Source: Herbidospora daliensis
GTDB lineage: Bacteria > Actinomycetota > Actinomycetes > Streptosporangiales > Streptosporangiaceae
DNA: 64,000 nucleotides
Reading direction: 5' to 3'
Assembly: GCF_001570585.1 (NCBI RefSeq)
Contig: NZ_BBXF01000003.1
Coordinates: 841,353 to 905,352, forward strand
The notes below the pieces were generated by a model. It did not search any database and was not told the DNA's origin. It saw only the letters and a list, made by a program, of their open reading frames with translations. Numbering within the stretch: position 1 is the first letter of the stretch; each line of letters starts with the position of its first letter. Shown here piece after piece: positions 14,870 to 42,054 of this stretch. The position numbers and the translations under genes were made by a program.

Positions 14870-16072
14870 GGTCAGCCCGTGGGAGTGCTCGGTGCCGCCC
14901 TGGAGGTAGACGCCGGCGCGCACGGTCGAGGCGAACTGGACGCGGTGGTCGCGGCTCACCCGGAGCGCGTCCTCGTCGTCGCGCAGGCACAACTTGCCGG
15001 TCTCGCCCAGCAGTGCGGCCACGTCGTGGGGGCGGTAGCCCGTCGCGTGGACCAGGACGTCGGCCTCGATCGTGACGTGCTCGCCGGTCGGCAGGTATTC
15101 GACGGTCACCCGCAGGCCGCCGGGGCCCTCCTCGACGTCGCGGATGCGCGAGACGTTGAGCATCTGCAACCGCTGGTGCCCGTGCACCTTCTCGCGGTAC
15201 ATGGTGGCGTACAGGGCCTGGATCAGCTCCATGTCGACCACGGAGTAGTTGGTGCTGCGGTGGTAGTCGACGAGCGACTGCTTCACCTCGGCGGGGGCGG
15301 TGAAATAGACGTCGACCGCGTCGGGGTCGAAGATGCGGTTCGCGAACGGGCTGTCGTCGGCGGGGGTGTAGCCGTATTTGGCGAAGACGGCGCAGACCTC
15401 GGCGTCGGTGAACGTCCGGTGGAGGTAGTCGACCGCCTCGGCGGCGCTCTGGCCCGCGCCGAGCACTAACGCGCGGGCGACGCGCTCGCCGCCGGCCACC
15501 TTCTCGGCCACCTTCGGCACCAGCCCGCTGGTGTGCCAGACCCGGTCCGACAGGACCGTCCCGGGCGGCAGGTGCGGCTCCAGGCCGACCGCCACCGACA
15601 GGTTCCTGGCCCGGCGCACCCGGCCGTCGGAGGTGATCACGTCGAAGTAGCGGATCTCGCCGTCCTCCTTGACGCCCTTCACCGCGGTCACCTCGGCCGA
15701 GTAGGTCACCGCGTGCGCCATCCGCGCCGCCGCCCACTCGAAGTAGTCGTGGAACTCGGCGCGGAGCGGGAAGAGGGTCTTCTGGTTCAGGAAGTCGACC
15801 AGGCGGCCCTTGTCCCGCAGGTAGCAGAGGAAACTGAACTCGCTGGCCGGATTCCGCATCGTGACCAGGTCCTTCGGAAAGGAGACCTGCATCGTCGCGT
15901 CGTCGATGAGCATGCCCCGGTGCCAGCCGAACCGCGGCTGTTTCTCCAGGAAGGCGGCGGCCATCCTGTCCGATGGCGCGGCCTGCGCGTTGTGTTCCTC
16001 GATGGCTATGGCCAGTGCCAGGTTCGACGGCCCGAATCCGATCCCCAGAACGTCGTAGACCATCGTGGTCAC
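14783..16072 (-). CDS. L-ornithine N5-monooxygenase
   Basis: The 429-residue flavin-dependent N-hydroxylase has the FAD-binding GIGFGPSNLA near the N-terminus (residues 10-19), the NADPH-binding LGAGQSAAE (about 204-212), and the C-terminal ATGYRP motif (about 341). KQPRFGWHRGMLID and MQVSFPKDLVTMRNP are typical of the SidA/PvdA/CchB family. It makes N5-hydroxy-L-ornithine, the precursor of hydroxamate groups. GTG 16072 is chosen because AAGGGAGG lies nine bases upstream; longer forms would run into the iron box. A single TTA codon occurs at 15467-15469. Expression should be repressed by iron through the box at 16105-16123, shared with the divergent formyltransferase gene. Confidence 0.93.
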   Translation of the reverse strand: MTTMVYDVLGIGFGPSNLALAIAIEEHNAQAAPSDRMAAAFLEKQPRFGWHRGMLIDDATMQVSFPKDLVTMRNPASEFSFLCYLRDKGRLVDFLNQKTLFPLRAEFHDYFEWAAARMAHAVTYSAEVTAVKGVKEDGEIRYFDVITSDGRVRRARNLSVAVGLEPHLPPGTVLSDRVWHTSGLVPKVAEKVAGGERVARALVLGAGQSAAEAVDYLHRTFTDAEVCAVFAKYGYTPADDSPFANRIFDPDAVDVYFTAPAEVKQSLVDYHRSTNYSVVDMELIQALYATMYREKVHGHQRLQMLNVSRIRDVEEGPGGLRVTVEYLPTGEHVTIEADVLVHATGYRPHDVAALLGETGKLCLRDDEDALRVSRDHRVQFASTVRAGVYLQGGTEHSHGLTSTLLSTTAIRAGEIRDSVLAHRTAVVAG

Positions 16073-16104
16073 GCGATCGCCTCCCTTGTTGCTCGTATGG
16101 TAAA

Positions 16105-16123
16105 TAAGGTTAGCCTTACCTTG
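16105..16123 (+). promoter_or_regulatory. IdeR/DmdR iron box between monooxygenase and formyltransferase genes
   Basis: TAAGGTTAGCCTTACCTTG is a close match to the 19-bp actinobacterial iron-box consensus, with clear dyad symmetry (AAGGTTA / with CTTACCTT). It lies in the 83-base divergent region, so an iron-loaded IdeR/DmdR1 repressor could silence both genes. Confidence 0.85.
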
Positions 16124-16155
16124 CAATATTGGCCGACGGAGAGGGAGCCCCCACC

Positions 16156-17094
16156 ATGCGGGTCGTCATGTTCGGACACCAGACCTGGGGGCACCGCACC
16201 CTGCGGGCGCTGCTGGAGTCGTCGCACGAGGTGGTGCTGGCGGTGACCCATCCGAAGAGCGACCACGCGTACGAGAAGATCTGGGACGACAGCGTCGCCG
16301 ACCTGGCCGTCGAGCACGACGTTCCGGTGCTCCTGCGGAACCGGCCCACCGACCCCGAATTACTGCAGGCCGTGAAGGACGCCCAGCCCGACGTCATCGT
16401 GGCCAACAACTGGCGCACGTGGCTGCCCCCGGAGATCTACGACCTGCCCCCGCACGGCACCCTGAACGTGCACGACTCGCTGCTGCCGAAATACGCCGGA
16501 TTCTCACCCATCATCTGGGCCCTCATCAACGGCGAACCGGAGGTCGGCGTCACCGCCCACCGGATGACCGAAGACCTCGACGCGGGCGACATCCTCCTCC
16601 AGCGCTCGGTCCCGGTGACCCCCACGTCGACGGCGACCGACCTCTTCTTCGCGACCGTCGACCTCATCGCCCCGATCGTCCACGAGGGCCTCGACCTCAT
16701 CGAGTCGGGCAGGGCGATCTGGACACCCCAGGACCGTTCGCAGGCGTCCTTCTTCCACAAGCGCGCGATCGACGACAGCCGCATCGACTGGACGTGGCCG
16801 GCGGAGGACCTGGAGCGCCTCGTGCGGGCCCAGTCCGATCCGTACCCGAACGCCTTCACGTTCTGGAAGGGCGAGCGGGTGCGCGTCCTGGAGGCGTCGG
16901 TGTCCGAGGGGAACTACGGCGGCACGCCGGGACGGGTGTTCATCCGCGAGGGCGACGGAATCGTCATCGTGGCGGGGCGCGAGGCGCGGTCGGGCCGCCT
17001 TCCCGGGCTCGCGATCAGGAAGGTCCGGCTCGACGACGGGACGGAACTCGCGGCGACTGAGTACTTCCGCACGATGGGCGGCTACCTCGGCTGA
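16156..17094 (+). CDS. N5-hydroxyornithine formyltransferase (methionyl-tRNA formyltransferase-like)
   Basis: The 312-residue protein has the formyltransferase catalytic segment LNVHDSLLPKYAGFSPI (Asn about 105, His about 107) and the matching Asp in TEDLDAGDILLQ (about 145). It binds 10-formyl-tetrahydrofolate. The C-terminal OB-like domain (DPYPNAFTFWKGERVRVLEA) is as in Fmt and the siderophore enzymes CchA/EtcB-type. With the divergent ornithine hydroxylase it should make N5-formyl-N5-hydroxyornithine. It carries one TTA codon (16360-16362). The start ATG has GGAGAGGGAG upstream. It is too far from a deformylase or tRNA gene context to be the housekeeping Fmt. Confidence 0.9.
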   Translation: MRVVMFGHQTWGHRTLRALLESSHEVVLAVTHPKSDHAYEKIWDDSVADLAVEHDVPVLLRNRPTDPELLQAVKDAQPDVIVANNWRTWLPPEIYDLPPHGTLNVHDSLLPKYAGFSPIIWALINGEPEVGVTAHRMTEDLDAGDILLQRSVPVTPTSTATDLFFATVDLIAPIVHEGLDLIESGRAIWTPQDRSQASFFHKRAIDDSRIDWTWPAEDLERLVRAQSDPYPNAFTFWKGERVRVLEASVSEGNYGGTPGRVFIREGDGIVIVAGREARSGRLPGLAIRKVRLDDGTELAATEYFRTMGGYLG

Positions 17095-17398
17095 CTGTGC
17101 CCTCTCGGCGGAGTCATTCGGCGGACGACGGGCCGGTTTCGAAGCCGGGTGAGTTAGTCGGTGAGGGCCGCGATCGGCACGGTGGTTCCGTAGCGGACGG
17201 CCGGAGCGATGGCCTGGGGCGCGTCTCCACGCTGCCCGGCCGTGGTCACTGCGGACGGAGACCCCTTCGGGTTTCCCGTCATGACATGCCGCAGCGCCTG
17301 TCGACTTCGACGCAGGCTCTAGCGGGCCGAGACTGTGAGCTTCGCCTTGGGAAGGCGCAATAAGCGGTACGGGCGGCGGCGCCACCTATGGTGACTTC

Positions 17399-18136
17399 AT
17401 GCGGAGCGACTGGAGGTGTGAACTCCTTGGGGGGACCCATGGCAGCTTCACGGTGTACCCGGTCGCCCCGTTTGATGAGGTGGCCGGCAACGACAGGCTG
17501 CAGCTGAAGTATCGGTGTGAAGAAGGCGCGAGCGAGTTTGCGGAGGCCTTCCGGGCAGCCCTCTCCTCACGCCGTTACCTGCAAGTCTTGGGGCGAGCAA
17601 ACCGCGGACTGGGCGACTGGTTCCAACTATGGGGCAAGGTCCGTAGGCGTCCTCCATCGACATGTGGTGATTGCGGCAGTTTCGCGCTGGAGTCGTCTCT
17701 AGCGGAGTTCCGCCGCGTCCATGGGGCGGTGTTGAGGCACCGCCACTCGTGGCTGACGTCGCTTCGCGATCTTCGCCAGGAGCGGAGGGAAGTCCCGCAC
17801 TTCGAGGCCCTTCAGGTGGACGGGCTGTTCGAAGGTGAACTGCCGTCGCTCGTCCATCGCTGCGCGGCTTCACATTTCGGTTACAGATTCAGGCGTGCGA
17901 GGCGTGTCGACCATCACGAGATGTTGGTCCGGCTCCTCACTCGCGTCGTCCGGATCGTCAGGCTGCTTCGCAAGCTGGTGACCGCGCATTTTCGTCTCCT
18001 GGCTCAACTACCGAGGTTCGGTCTGCTGGTGAGAGCCGTCATGCTCAGGTTCGGTCATCGTCACGATGGCGATGACCACCTGCGTCTTCCGCTGCGCCGA
18101 TTCGTGTTCACGGCGGGGAGAGCGACGACCATCTGA
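17399..18136 (+). CDS. Doubtful hypothetical protein, perhaps a gene fragment
   Basis: The frame encodes up to 245 residues. Only the first third (RSDWRCELLGGTHGSFTVYP to RANRGLGDWFQLWGKVRR) looks like a normal soluble protein. The rest is Arg/His/Leu-rich and reads like noncoding frame, so the true gene may have been frameshifted or truncated near 17640. There is no convincing ribosome site before the ATG. I do not recognise a family. Opposite-strand short frames overlap the C-terminal part. Confidence 0.2.
   Translation: MRSDWRCELLGGTHGSFTVYPVAPFDEVAGNDRLQLKYRCEEGASEFAEAFRAALSSRRYLQVLGRANRGLGDWFQLWGKVRRRPPSTCGDCGSFALESSLAEFRRVHGAVLRHRHSWLTSLRDLRQERREVPHFEALQVDGLFEGELPSLVHRCAASHFGYRFRRARRVDHHEMLVRLLTRVVRIVRLLRKLVTAHFRLLAQLPRFGLLVRAVMLRFGHRHDGDDHLRLPLRRFVFTAGRATTI
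17699..17857 (-). CDS. Possible small protein, 52 residues
   Basis: The frame starts MDERRQFTFEQPVHLKGLEV and ends RPMDAAELR. Its amphipathic, charged composition is plausible for a real peptide. It begins 12 bases after the stop of the next small frame upstream, so the two could be an operon. There is no clear ribosome-binding site and no recognised family. It overlaps the doubtful plus-strand frame. Confidence 0.2.
   Translation of the reverse strand: MDERRQFTFEQPVHLKGLEVRDFPPLLAKIAKRRQPRVAVPQHRPMDAAELR
17870..17989 (-). CDS. Possible small acidic peptide, 39 residues
   Basis: A 39-residue frame begins MRGHQLAKQPDDPDDASEEP and is very acidic in the middle. A perfect AGGAG lies six bases before the ATG, the best ribosome site in this poorly coding stretch. 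The peptide has no Cys, signal sequence or known motif. It could be a ribosomal-peptide precursor, a regulator or chance. Confidence 0.28.
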   Translation of the reverse strand: MRGHQLAKQPDDPDDASEEPDQHLVMVDTPRTPESVTEM

Positions 18137-18183
18137 CCGATCGCGCTCCCTGCTTTCTGCGGAAGACCGGGAGTTGAGTTCGA

Positions 18184-18390
18184 ATGGACGTCTTCCTCCG
18201 CGTGCTGGCGGAGATGGCTCCTGCGGCGGGATGGGCCGCCGCACTACTGGCGACGGTGGTCGCCGCGTTCGTGTTGTACGTCGGGGTCGCCATGGCGGCC
18301 ACCCTGCTGAGCGGGGACCGGGAGACGGCCAGGGTCCGTTACCGGGTCTTCGCCGACCTGCTGGAGCTGTTCCGCAGGCGGCCGAAATGA
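18184..18390 (+). CDS. Small single-span membrane protein
   Basis: The 68-residue protein has a strong hydrophobic segment (AAGWAAALLATVVAAFVLYVG, about residues 14-34) that may extend through AMAATLL, and a basic C-terminus ending FRRRPK. GGGAG stands ten bases before the ATG. Its last codon overlaps the start of the next small gene (ATGA), so the pair is likely translated together. No family was recognised. Confidence 0.5.
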   Translation: MDVFLRVLAEMAPAAGWAAALLATVVAAFVLYVGVAMAATLLSGDRETARVRYRVFADLLELFRRRPK

Positions 18391-18620
18391 CCGCGGTCGA
18401 GCCCCGCCGCCGTCGTGGCCGGCCGCCGTGCTGCCCGCCCGATGTGGCGTTGCGGGTCCTCGCACTGCGTGATCAGGGGTTGAGCCTGGCCGCCATCAGC
18501 CGCGTCCTCAACGAGGAGGGGGTACGGACCCCGGCGGGCGGCCGGTTCTGGCAGAAATCCCACGTGGATCGGCTGTTGCACACGCTGCACGCCAGAGAAC
18601 TGCGCGAGGACCCGTCATGA
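18387..18620 (+). CDS. Small recombinase-like helix-turn-helix protein
   Basis: The 77-residue protein has a basic N-terminus (EPRRRRGRPPCC) and a segment LRDQGLSLAAISRVLNEEGVRTPAGGRFW. That segment matches the DNA-binding part of large serine recombinases, which read 'I-A-x-x-L-N-x-x-G-x-x-T-P-x-G-x-x-W'. There is no catalytic domain, so it is either a regulator built from that motif or a remnant of an integrase. It overlaps the membrane-protein gene by four bases, and its end overlaps the 3' end of the ABC ATPase gene by six bases convergently. Confidence 0.55.
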   Translation: MTAVEPRRRRGRPPCCPPDVALRVLALRDQGLSLAAISRVLNEEGVRTPAGGRFWQKSHVDRLLHTLHARELREDPS

Positions 18621-19409
18621 CGTGTGGTGGCGGCCCATCGGGATCACGAGCGGGGTGCCGCTCACCGGGTCGGTCGTCACCTGGCAGCGCAAATCGAAGA
18701 CCTCGGCCACGTTCTCGGCCGTGATGACGTCGGCCGGGTCGCCCTCGGCCACGATGCGGCCGCCCTTCATGGCGATCACGTGGTCGGCGTAGCGGCATGC
18801 CTGGTTGAGGTCGTGCAGGACCATCACGATCGTGCGGCCCTCGTTGCGGTTCAGGTCGTGGATGAGGTCCAGGACGTCGATCTGGTGCGCGAGGTCCAGG
18901 TACGTCGTCGGCTCGTCGAGGAGCAGCACCGGCGTGCCCTGCGCGACCGCCATCGCGATCCACGCCCGTTGCCGCTGGCCGCCCGACAACTCGTCGACCG
19001 CCCGCCCGGCCAGGTCGGCGATGCCCGTGGCGGCCAGTGCGTCGTGGACGGCCATCTCGTCGGCCTTGGACCACTGCCGCCACCACGTCTGGTGCGGCGA
19101 CCGTCCCCGGGTCACCAGGTCGAGCACGGTCAGGCCCTCGGGCGCGGTCGGTCCCTGCGGCAGGATGCCCAGCCGCCGGGCCAGTTCGCGCGTCGGGATC
19201 GAGTGCAGCGCCCGCCCGTCGAGTTCCACGGCCCCCTTCCGAGGGGAGAGCAGCCGGGCCAGGGCGCGCAGCAGGGTCGACTTGCCGCACGCGTTCGCGC
19301 CGACGATCGCGGTGATGCGGCCCGGGGGCACCTTCACGTCGAGGTCGTCGACGACGATGCGCTGGTCGTAGGCGAGCTGGAGGCCGCCGGCCTGGAGTTC
19401 GGGAATCAT
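18615..19409 (-). CDS. Ferric-siderophore ABC transporter ATP-binding protein (FecE/FepC type)
   Basis: The 264-residue ATPase has Walker A GANACGKST (about 36-44), signature LSGGQRQRAWIAMAVAQG (about 141), Walker B LLLDEPTTYLD and switch His in VLHDLNQACRYADH. These are all intact and of the iron-chelate uptake class (the TTYLDLAHQ and DLNQA segments are diagnostic). It ends RHHTS. ATG 19409 is used; AGGAGG lies nine bases upstream and GTG 19412 is an alternative. It is the last gene of a three-gene importer operon transcribed divergently from the NRPS. Confidence 0.92.
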   Translation of the reverse strand: MIPELQAGGLQLAYDQRIVVDDLDVKVPPGRITAIVGANACGKSTLLRALARLLSPRKGAVELDGRALHSIPTRELARRLGILPQGPTAPEGLTVLDLVTRGRSPHQTWWRQWSKADEMAVHDALAATGIADLAGRAVDELSGGQRQRAWIAMAVAQGTPVLLLDEPTTYLDLAHQIDVLDLIHDLNRNEGRTIVMVLHDLNQACRYADHVIAMKGGRIVAEGDPADVITAENVAEVFDLRCQVTTDPVSGTPLVIPMGRHHTS

Positions 19410-19414
19410 CACGT

Positions 19415-20476
19415 TCAGCCTCCTGAGCCCGCGCGGTTGGCGCGGATGAGCAGCCAGAGCAGAATCGGGGCACCGAGGACGCCGGTGACGATGCCGACCG
19501 GGAGTTCCATCGGGAACAACCGGGCGGCGGCGAGGTCGGAGCCGACCACGAACAGCGCGCCGGTCAGGCCCGCCGCGAGCGGGGGAGGCCAGGCGGTGCC
19601 GGCCAGCCGCTGGGCGATCTGGGGGGCGGCCAGGGCGACGAAGGCGATGGGGCCGCCGGCGGCGGTGCCGAAGGCGACCAGGCCGACGCCGGTGACGAGC
19701 AGGGCGAGCCGGACGAACTGCACGCGGGTGCCGAGGCCGATCGCGACGTCGTCGCCCAGCTGGAGGGTGCGGGTCAGGCGGCCGAGCGCCAGGGCCGCCG
19801 GGACCAGCACGGCCATGGTGAGCGCCAGCGGCAGCGCCTGCGACCAGTCGCGGCCGTTGAGGTTGCCGGTGAGCCAGCCGAGGGCGGCGTGCGCCTGGAA
19901 CTGCATGCCGCGGGCGACCAGGTAGTCGGTGGCGGAGGTGGCCATCCACTGGAGGCCGATGCCGACCAGGATGATGCGGTAGCCGGTGGTGCCGCGCCGC
20001 CAGGCCAGGACGTACACGAGAGCGGCCATGACGAAGGTGCCGAGCAGGCCGAGGACCTGGGTGCTGACGGTGCTCGTCCAGCCGAAGACGATGCCGGCCA
20101 CCACGGCGGTGCCGGCGCCCTGGGTGAAGCCGATCATGTCGGGGCTGGCCAGCGCGTTGCGGGTCATCGTCTGGAAGATCGCGCCCGACAGTCCGAACGC
20201 GAAGCCGACCAGCACGCCCACGACCGCGCGCGGCAGGCGCAGTTCCTGGACGATCAGCAGGGTGCCCGGGTCGCCGATGCCGACGACGGCCTTCAGCGCC
20301 TCGGTGAACGTGATGGGGAAGTCGCCCATCGACACCGCCCAGGCCACCGCGAGGAAGGTGGCCGAGGCCAGCGCGGTGCAGACGGTGATCAGGCGGGGGC
20401 GCAGTTGTCCGGAGAGGGGCGGCAGGGCGAGCCGGAAGTGCGCGCCGGACTTGGGGGAGAGGGTTTTGGTCGCCAC
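19415..20476 (-). CDS. Ferric-siderophore permease (FecCD family), second subunit
   Basis: The 353-residue protein has about ten membrane helices of the FecCD/BtuC type. Family segments include LRLPRAVVGVLVGFAFGLSG, FQTMTRNALASPDMIGFTQG, GLQWMATSATDYLVARG, PIAFVALAAPQIAQRL and PVGIVTGVLGAPILLWLL. The GTG start at 20476 is one base after the stop of the first permease gene, so the two subunits are coupled. Together they form the heterodimeric channel that takes up the ferric siderophore. The binding lipoprotein that should deliver the substrate is not in this window. Confidence 0.92.
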   Translation of the reverse strand: MATKTLSPKSGAHFRLALPPLSGQLRPRLITVCTALASATFLAVAWAVSMGDFPITFTEALKAVVGIGDPGTLLIVQELRLPRAVVGVLVGFAFGLSGAIFQTMTRNALASPDMIGFTQGAGTAVVAGIVFGWTSTVSTQVLGLLGTFVMAALVYVLAWRRGTTGYRIILVGIGLQWMATSATDYLVARGMQFQAHAALGWLTGNLNGRDWSQALPLALTMAVLVPAALALGRLTRTLQLGDDVAIGLGTRVQFVRLALLVTGVGLVAFGTAAGGPIAFVALAAPQIAQRLAGTAWPPPLAAGLTGALFVVGSDLAAARLFPMELPVGIVTGVLGAPILLWLLIRANRAGSGG

Positions 20477-20477
20477 G

Positions 20478-21527
20478 TCACACCTCGGCCAGCTTGCGGC
20501 GGCGGACCAGCATGATGAAGAACGGCCCGCCCAGGAACGCGATGAGCACGCCGGCCTGCACCTCGGTCGGTTTGGCGATCAGGCGTCCGGCGATGTCGGC
20601 CACCAGCAGCAGCGCCGGGGCGATGAGCGCCGAGAGCGGCAGCAGCCAGCGGTGGTCGGGGCCGAGCCCGGCCGCCTGGGCCAGCGCGCGGGCCACGTGG
20701 GGCACGACCAGGCCGATGAAGACGACCGGGCCGATCGCGGCGACGGCCGCGCCGGTCAGCAGCATGATGGCGACCACTCCCTGGGTGCGGACCAGGGCCA
20801 GGTTGCGCCCCAGTGAGGTGGCCACGTCGTCGCCGAGCGCGAGGCTGTTGAGCGCGGGGGCCGAGGCGAGCGCGAGCACCGCGCCGATCACCACGAACGG
20901 GAGGATCTGGACGGCCACGTCGCCGTTCAGCCCGGCCAGCGACCCGGCCGACCAGAAGCGGTAGCGGTCGAGCGCCTCGACGTCCATGAGCACCATCGCG
21001 CTGGTCACCGAGCCGAGGAACGCGGTCACCGCGATGCCCGCCAGGGCGAGCTTCACGGGCGTGAGGCCCGAGCGGCCCATGCGGCCCAGCACGAACACGA
21101 CCACGCTGGCCGCCGCCGCGCCGAGCAGGGCGAACCAGATGAAGCCGTAGAGGGTGCCGATGCCGAAGGCGACGATCGAGACGACGATGCCGAACGACGC
21201 GCCCGCGCTGACGCCGAGCAGGCCGGGGTCGGCGAGCGGGTTGCGGGTGAGCGCCTGCATGAGGGTGCCGCCCAGGCCGATGGCGACGCCGGTGGTCAGG
21301 CCGATGGCGGTGCGGGGGCCGCGCACCGACCACACGATGTTCTCGACGTTCGACGGCACCGGGTCTCCGGTGAGGGCCCCGACGACCTGGCCGAGGGGGA
21401 TCGCGACGGCGCCGAGGGCGAGCGAGAGCAGGCAGACGAGGACGAGCAGGGCGACCAGCAGGGTCAGCAGCACCGCCGGCCGGACCCCGGGGGGTGACTT
21501 ACTGGGAGTAACTGAACCGATCGCCAC
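20478..21527 (-). CDS. Ferric-siderophore permease (FecCD family), first subunit
   Basis: The 349-residue FecCD permease has about ten helices. Typical segments are VRGPRTAIGLTTGVAIGLGG, MQALTRNPLADPGLLGVSAGASFGIV, VKLALAGIAVTAFLGS, GPVVFIGLVVPHVARAL and PTEVQAGVLIAFLGGPFFIML. It is the first gene of the importer operon. The GTG at 21527 lies 12 bases from an iron box (21539-21557) on its promoter side, so iron repression is expected. The divergent NRPS gene begins about 120 bases away. Confidence 0.93.
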   Translation of the reverse strand: MAIGSVTPSKSPPGVRPAVLLTLLVALLVLVCLLSLALGAVAIPLGQVVGALTGDPVPSNVENIVWSVRGPRTAIGLTTGVAIGLGGTLMQALTRNPLADPGLLGVSAGASFGIVVSIVAFGIGTLYGFIWFALLGAAAASVVVFVLGRMGRSGLTPVKLALAGIAVTAFLGSVTSAMVLMDVEALDRYRFWSAGSLAGLNGDVAVQILPFVVIGAVLALASAPALNSLALGDDVATSLGRNLALVRTQGVVAIMLLTGAAVAAIGPVVFIGLVVPHVARALAQAAGLGPDHRWLLPLSALIAPALLLVADIAGRLIAKPTEVQAGVLIAFLGGPFFIMLVRRRKLAEV

Positions 21528-21538
21528 GAATCCTCATC

Positions 21539-21557
21539 TTAGGTTAGGCAGCCCTTA
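21539..21557 (-). promoter_or_regulatory. IdeR/DmdR iron box for the importer operon
   Basis: TTAGGTTAGGCAGCCCTTA matches the 19-bp iron-box consensus at about 15 of 19 positions, with the left half perfect. It overlaps the expected promoter or leader of the permease operon. Confidence 0.75.
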
Positions 21558-21595
21558 ACTCTAGCGCCCGGGTTTAGGTAGCCTTTCCCGAGAAC

Positions 21596-21614
21596 TTAGG
21601 TAATGCTTACCTTG
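21596..21614 (+). promoter_or_regulatory. IdeR/DmdR iron box for the NRPS gene
   Basis: TTAGGTAATGCTTACCTTG has perfect dyad arms AGGTAA and TTACCT around TGC, and about 14 of 19 consensus matches. It lies 36 bases before the chosen NRPS start, so it probably covers the promoter. Confidence 0.78.
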
Positions 21615-21650
21615 GTAGTAGCGTTTATGGTTTGGGAGGCTCGGTCTTTC

Positions 21651-41815
<20,165 letters not shown>

Positions 41816-41819
<4 letters not shown>

Positions 41820-42013
41820 GCAGCAACCCGTTCGAGAACCCCGACGGGATCTACGTCGTCCTGGTGAACGAGGAGGGCCAGCACAGCCTGTGGCCCGAGT
41901 TCGCCGACGTGCCCGCGGGCTGGACGGTGAGCTTCGGGCCGGGGGCGCGGCAGGCGTGCCTGGACCACATCGAGGCGACCTGGACGGACATGCGCCCCAA
42001 GAGCCTGCGCTAG
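41816..42013 (+). CDS. mbtH: MbtH-family NRPS accessory protein
   Basis: This 65-residue protein contains the MbtH signature: [19 protein letters not shown], then [14 protein letters not shown] with the conserved Ser-Leu-Trp-Pro, and [11 protein letters not shown] at the C-terminus. MbtH proteins bind A domains and are often needed for their solubility and activity. Its ATG overlaps the NRPS stop (ATGA), with GAAGGGA upstream, so it should be made in step with the synthetase. It closes the siderophore operon. Confidence 0.97.
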
Positions 42014-42019
42014 GACGAC

Positions 42020-42053
42020 GAGAAGCCGGGCTCCGGTGAGCCCGGCTTTCTCG
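42020..42053. terminator. Bidirectional terminator between mbtH and the caspase-Hsp90 gene
   Basis: An 11-bp perfect stem AAGCCGGGCTC (42023-42033) pairs with GAGCCCGGCTT (42038-42048) around loop CGGT. It extends by GAG/CTC with a one-base bulge. It sits seven bases after mbtH and one base beyond the 3' end of the convergent gene. Confidence 0.8.
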
Positions 42054-42054
42054 G

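Larger units (their letters stand above)
17095..18183 (+). other. Weakly coding 1.1-kb region, probable decayed DNA
   Basis: No gene of recognisable family was found here. Third-position GC is lower and codon use less regular than in neighbours. Contents include an imperfect hairpin at 17254-17280 around CCTTC, a minus-strand short frame ending at 17155 with a tail like RYGTTVPIAALTD, the weak plus-strand frame beginning at 17399, and two short minus-strand frames. The region divides the formyltransferase gene from the importer genes and may mark an old insertion or deletion. Confidence 0.4.

Noticed and set aside
17254-17280. Hairpin around GGAGACC-CCTTC-GGGTTTCC as terminator of the formyltransferase gene
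   Set aside because: The stem is imperfect, has no T run, and lies 160 bases after the stop.
18387-18620. Calling the small HTH protein a complete serine integrase
   Set aside because: It has only the DNA-binding-like segment; the catalytic resolvase domain is absent on both sides.
21603-21650. Upstream in-frame ATG codons of the NRPS gene (21603 and 21627)
   Set aside because: The first lies inside the iron box and neither has a ribosome site; GTG 21651 has GGGAGG in front.
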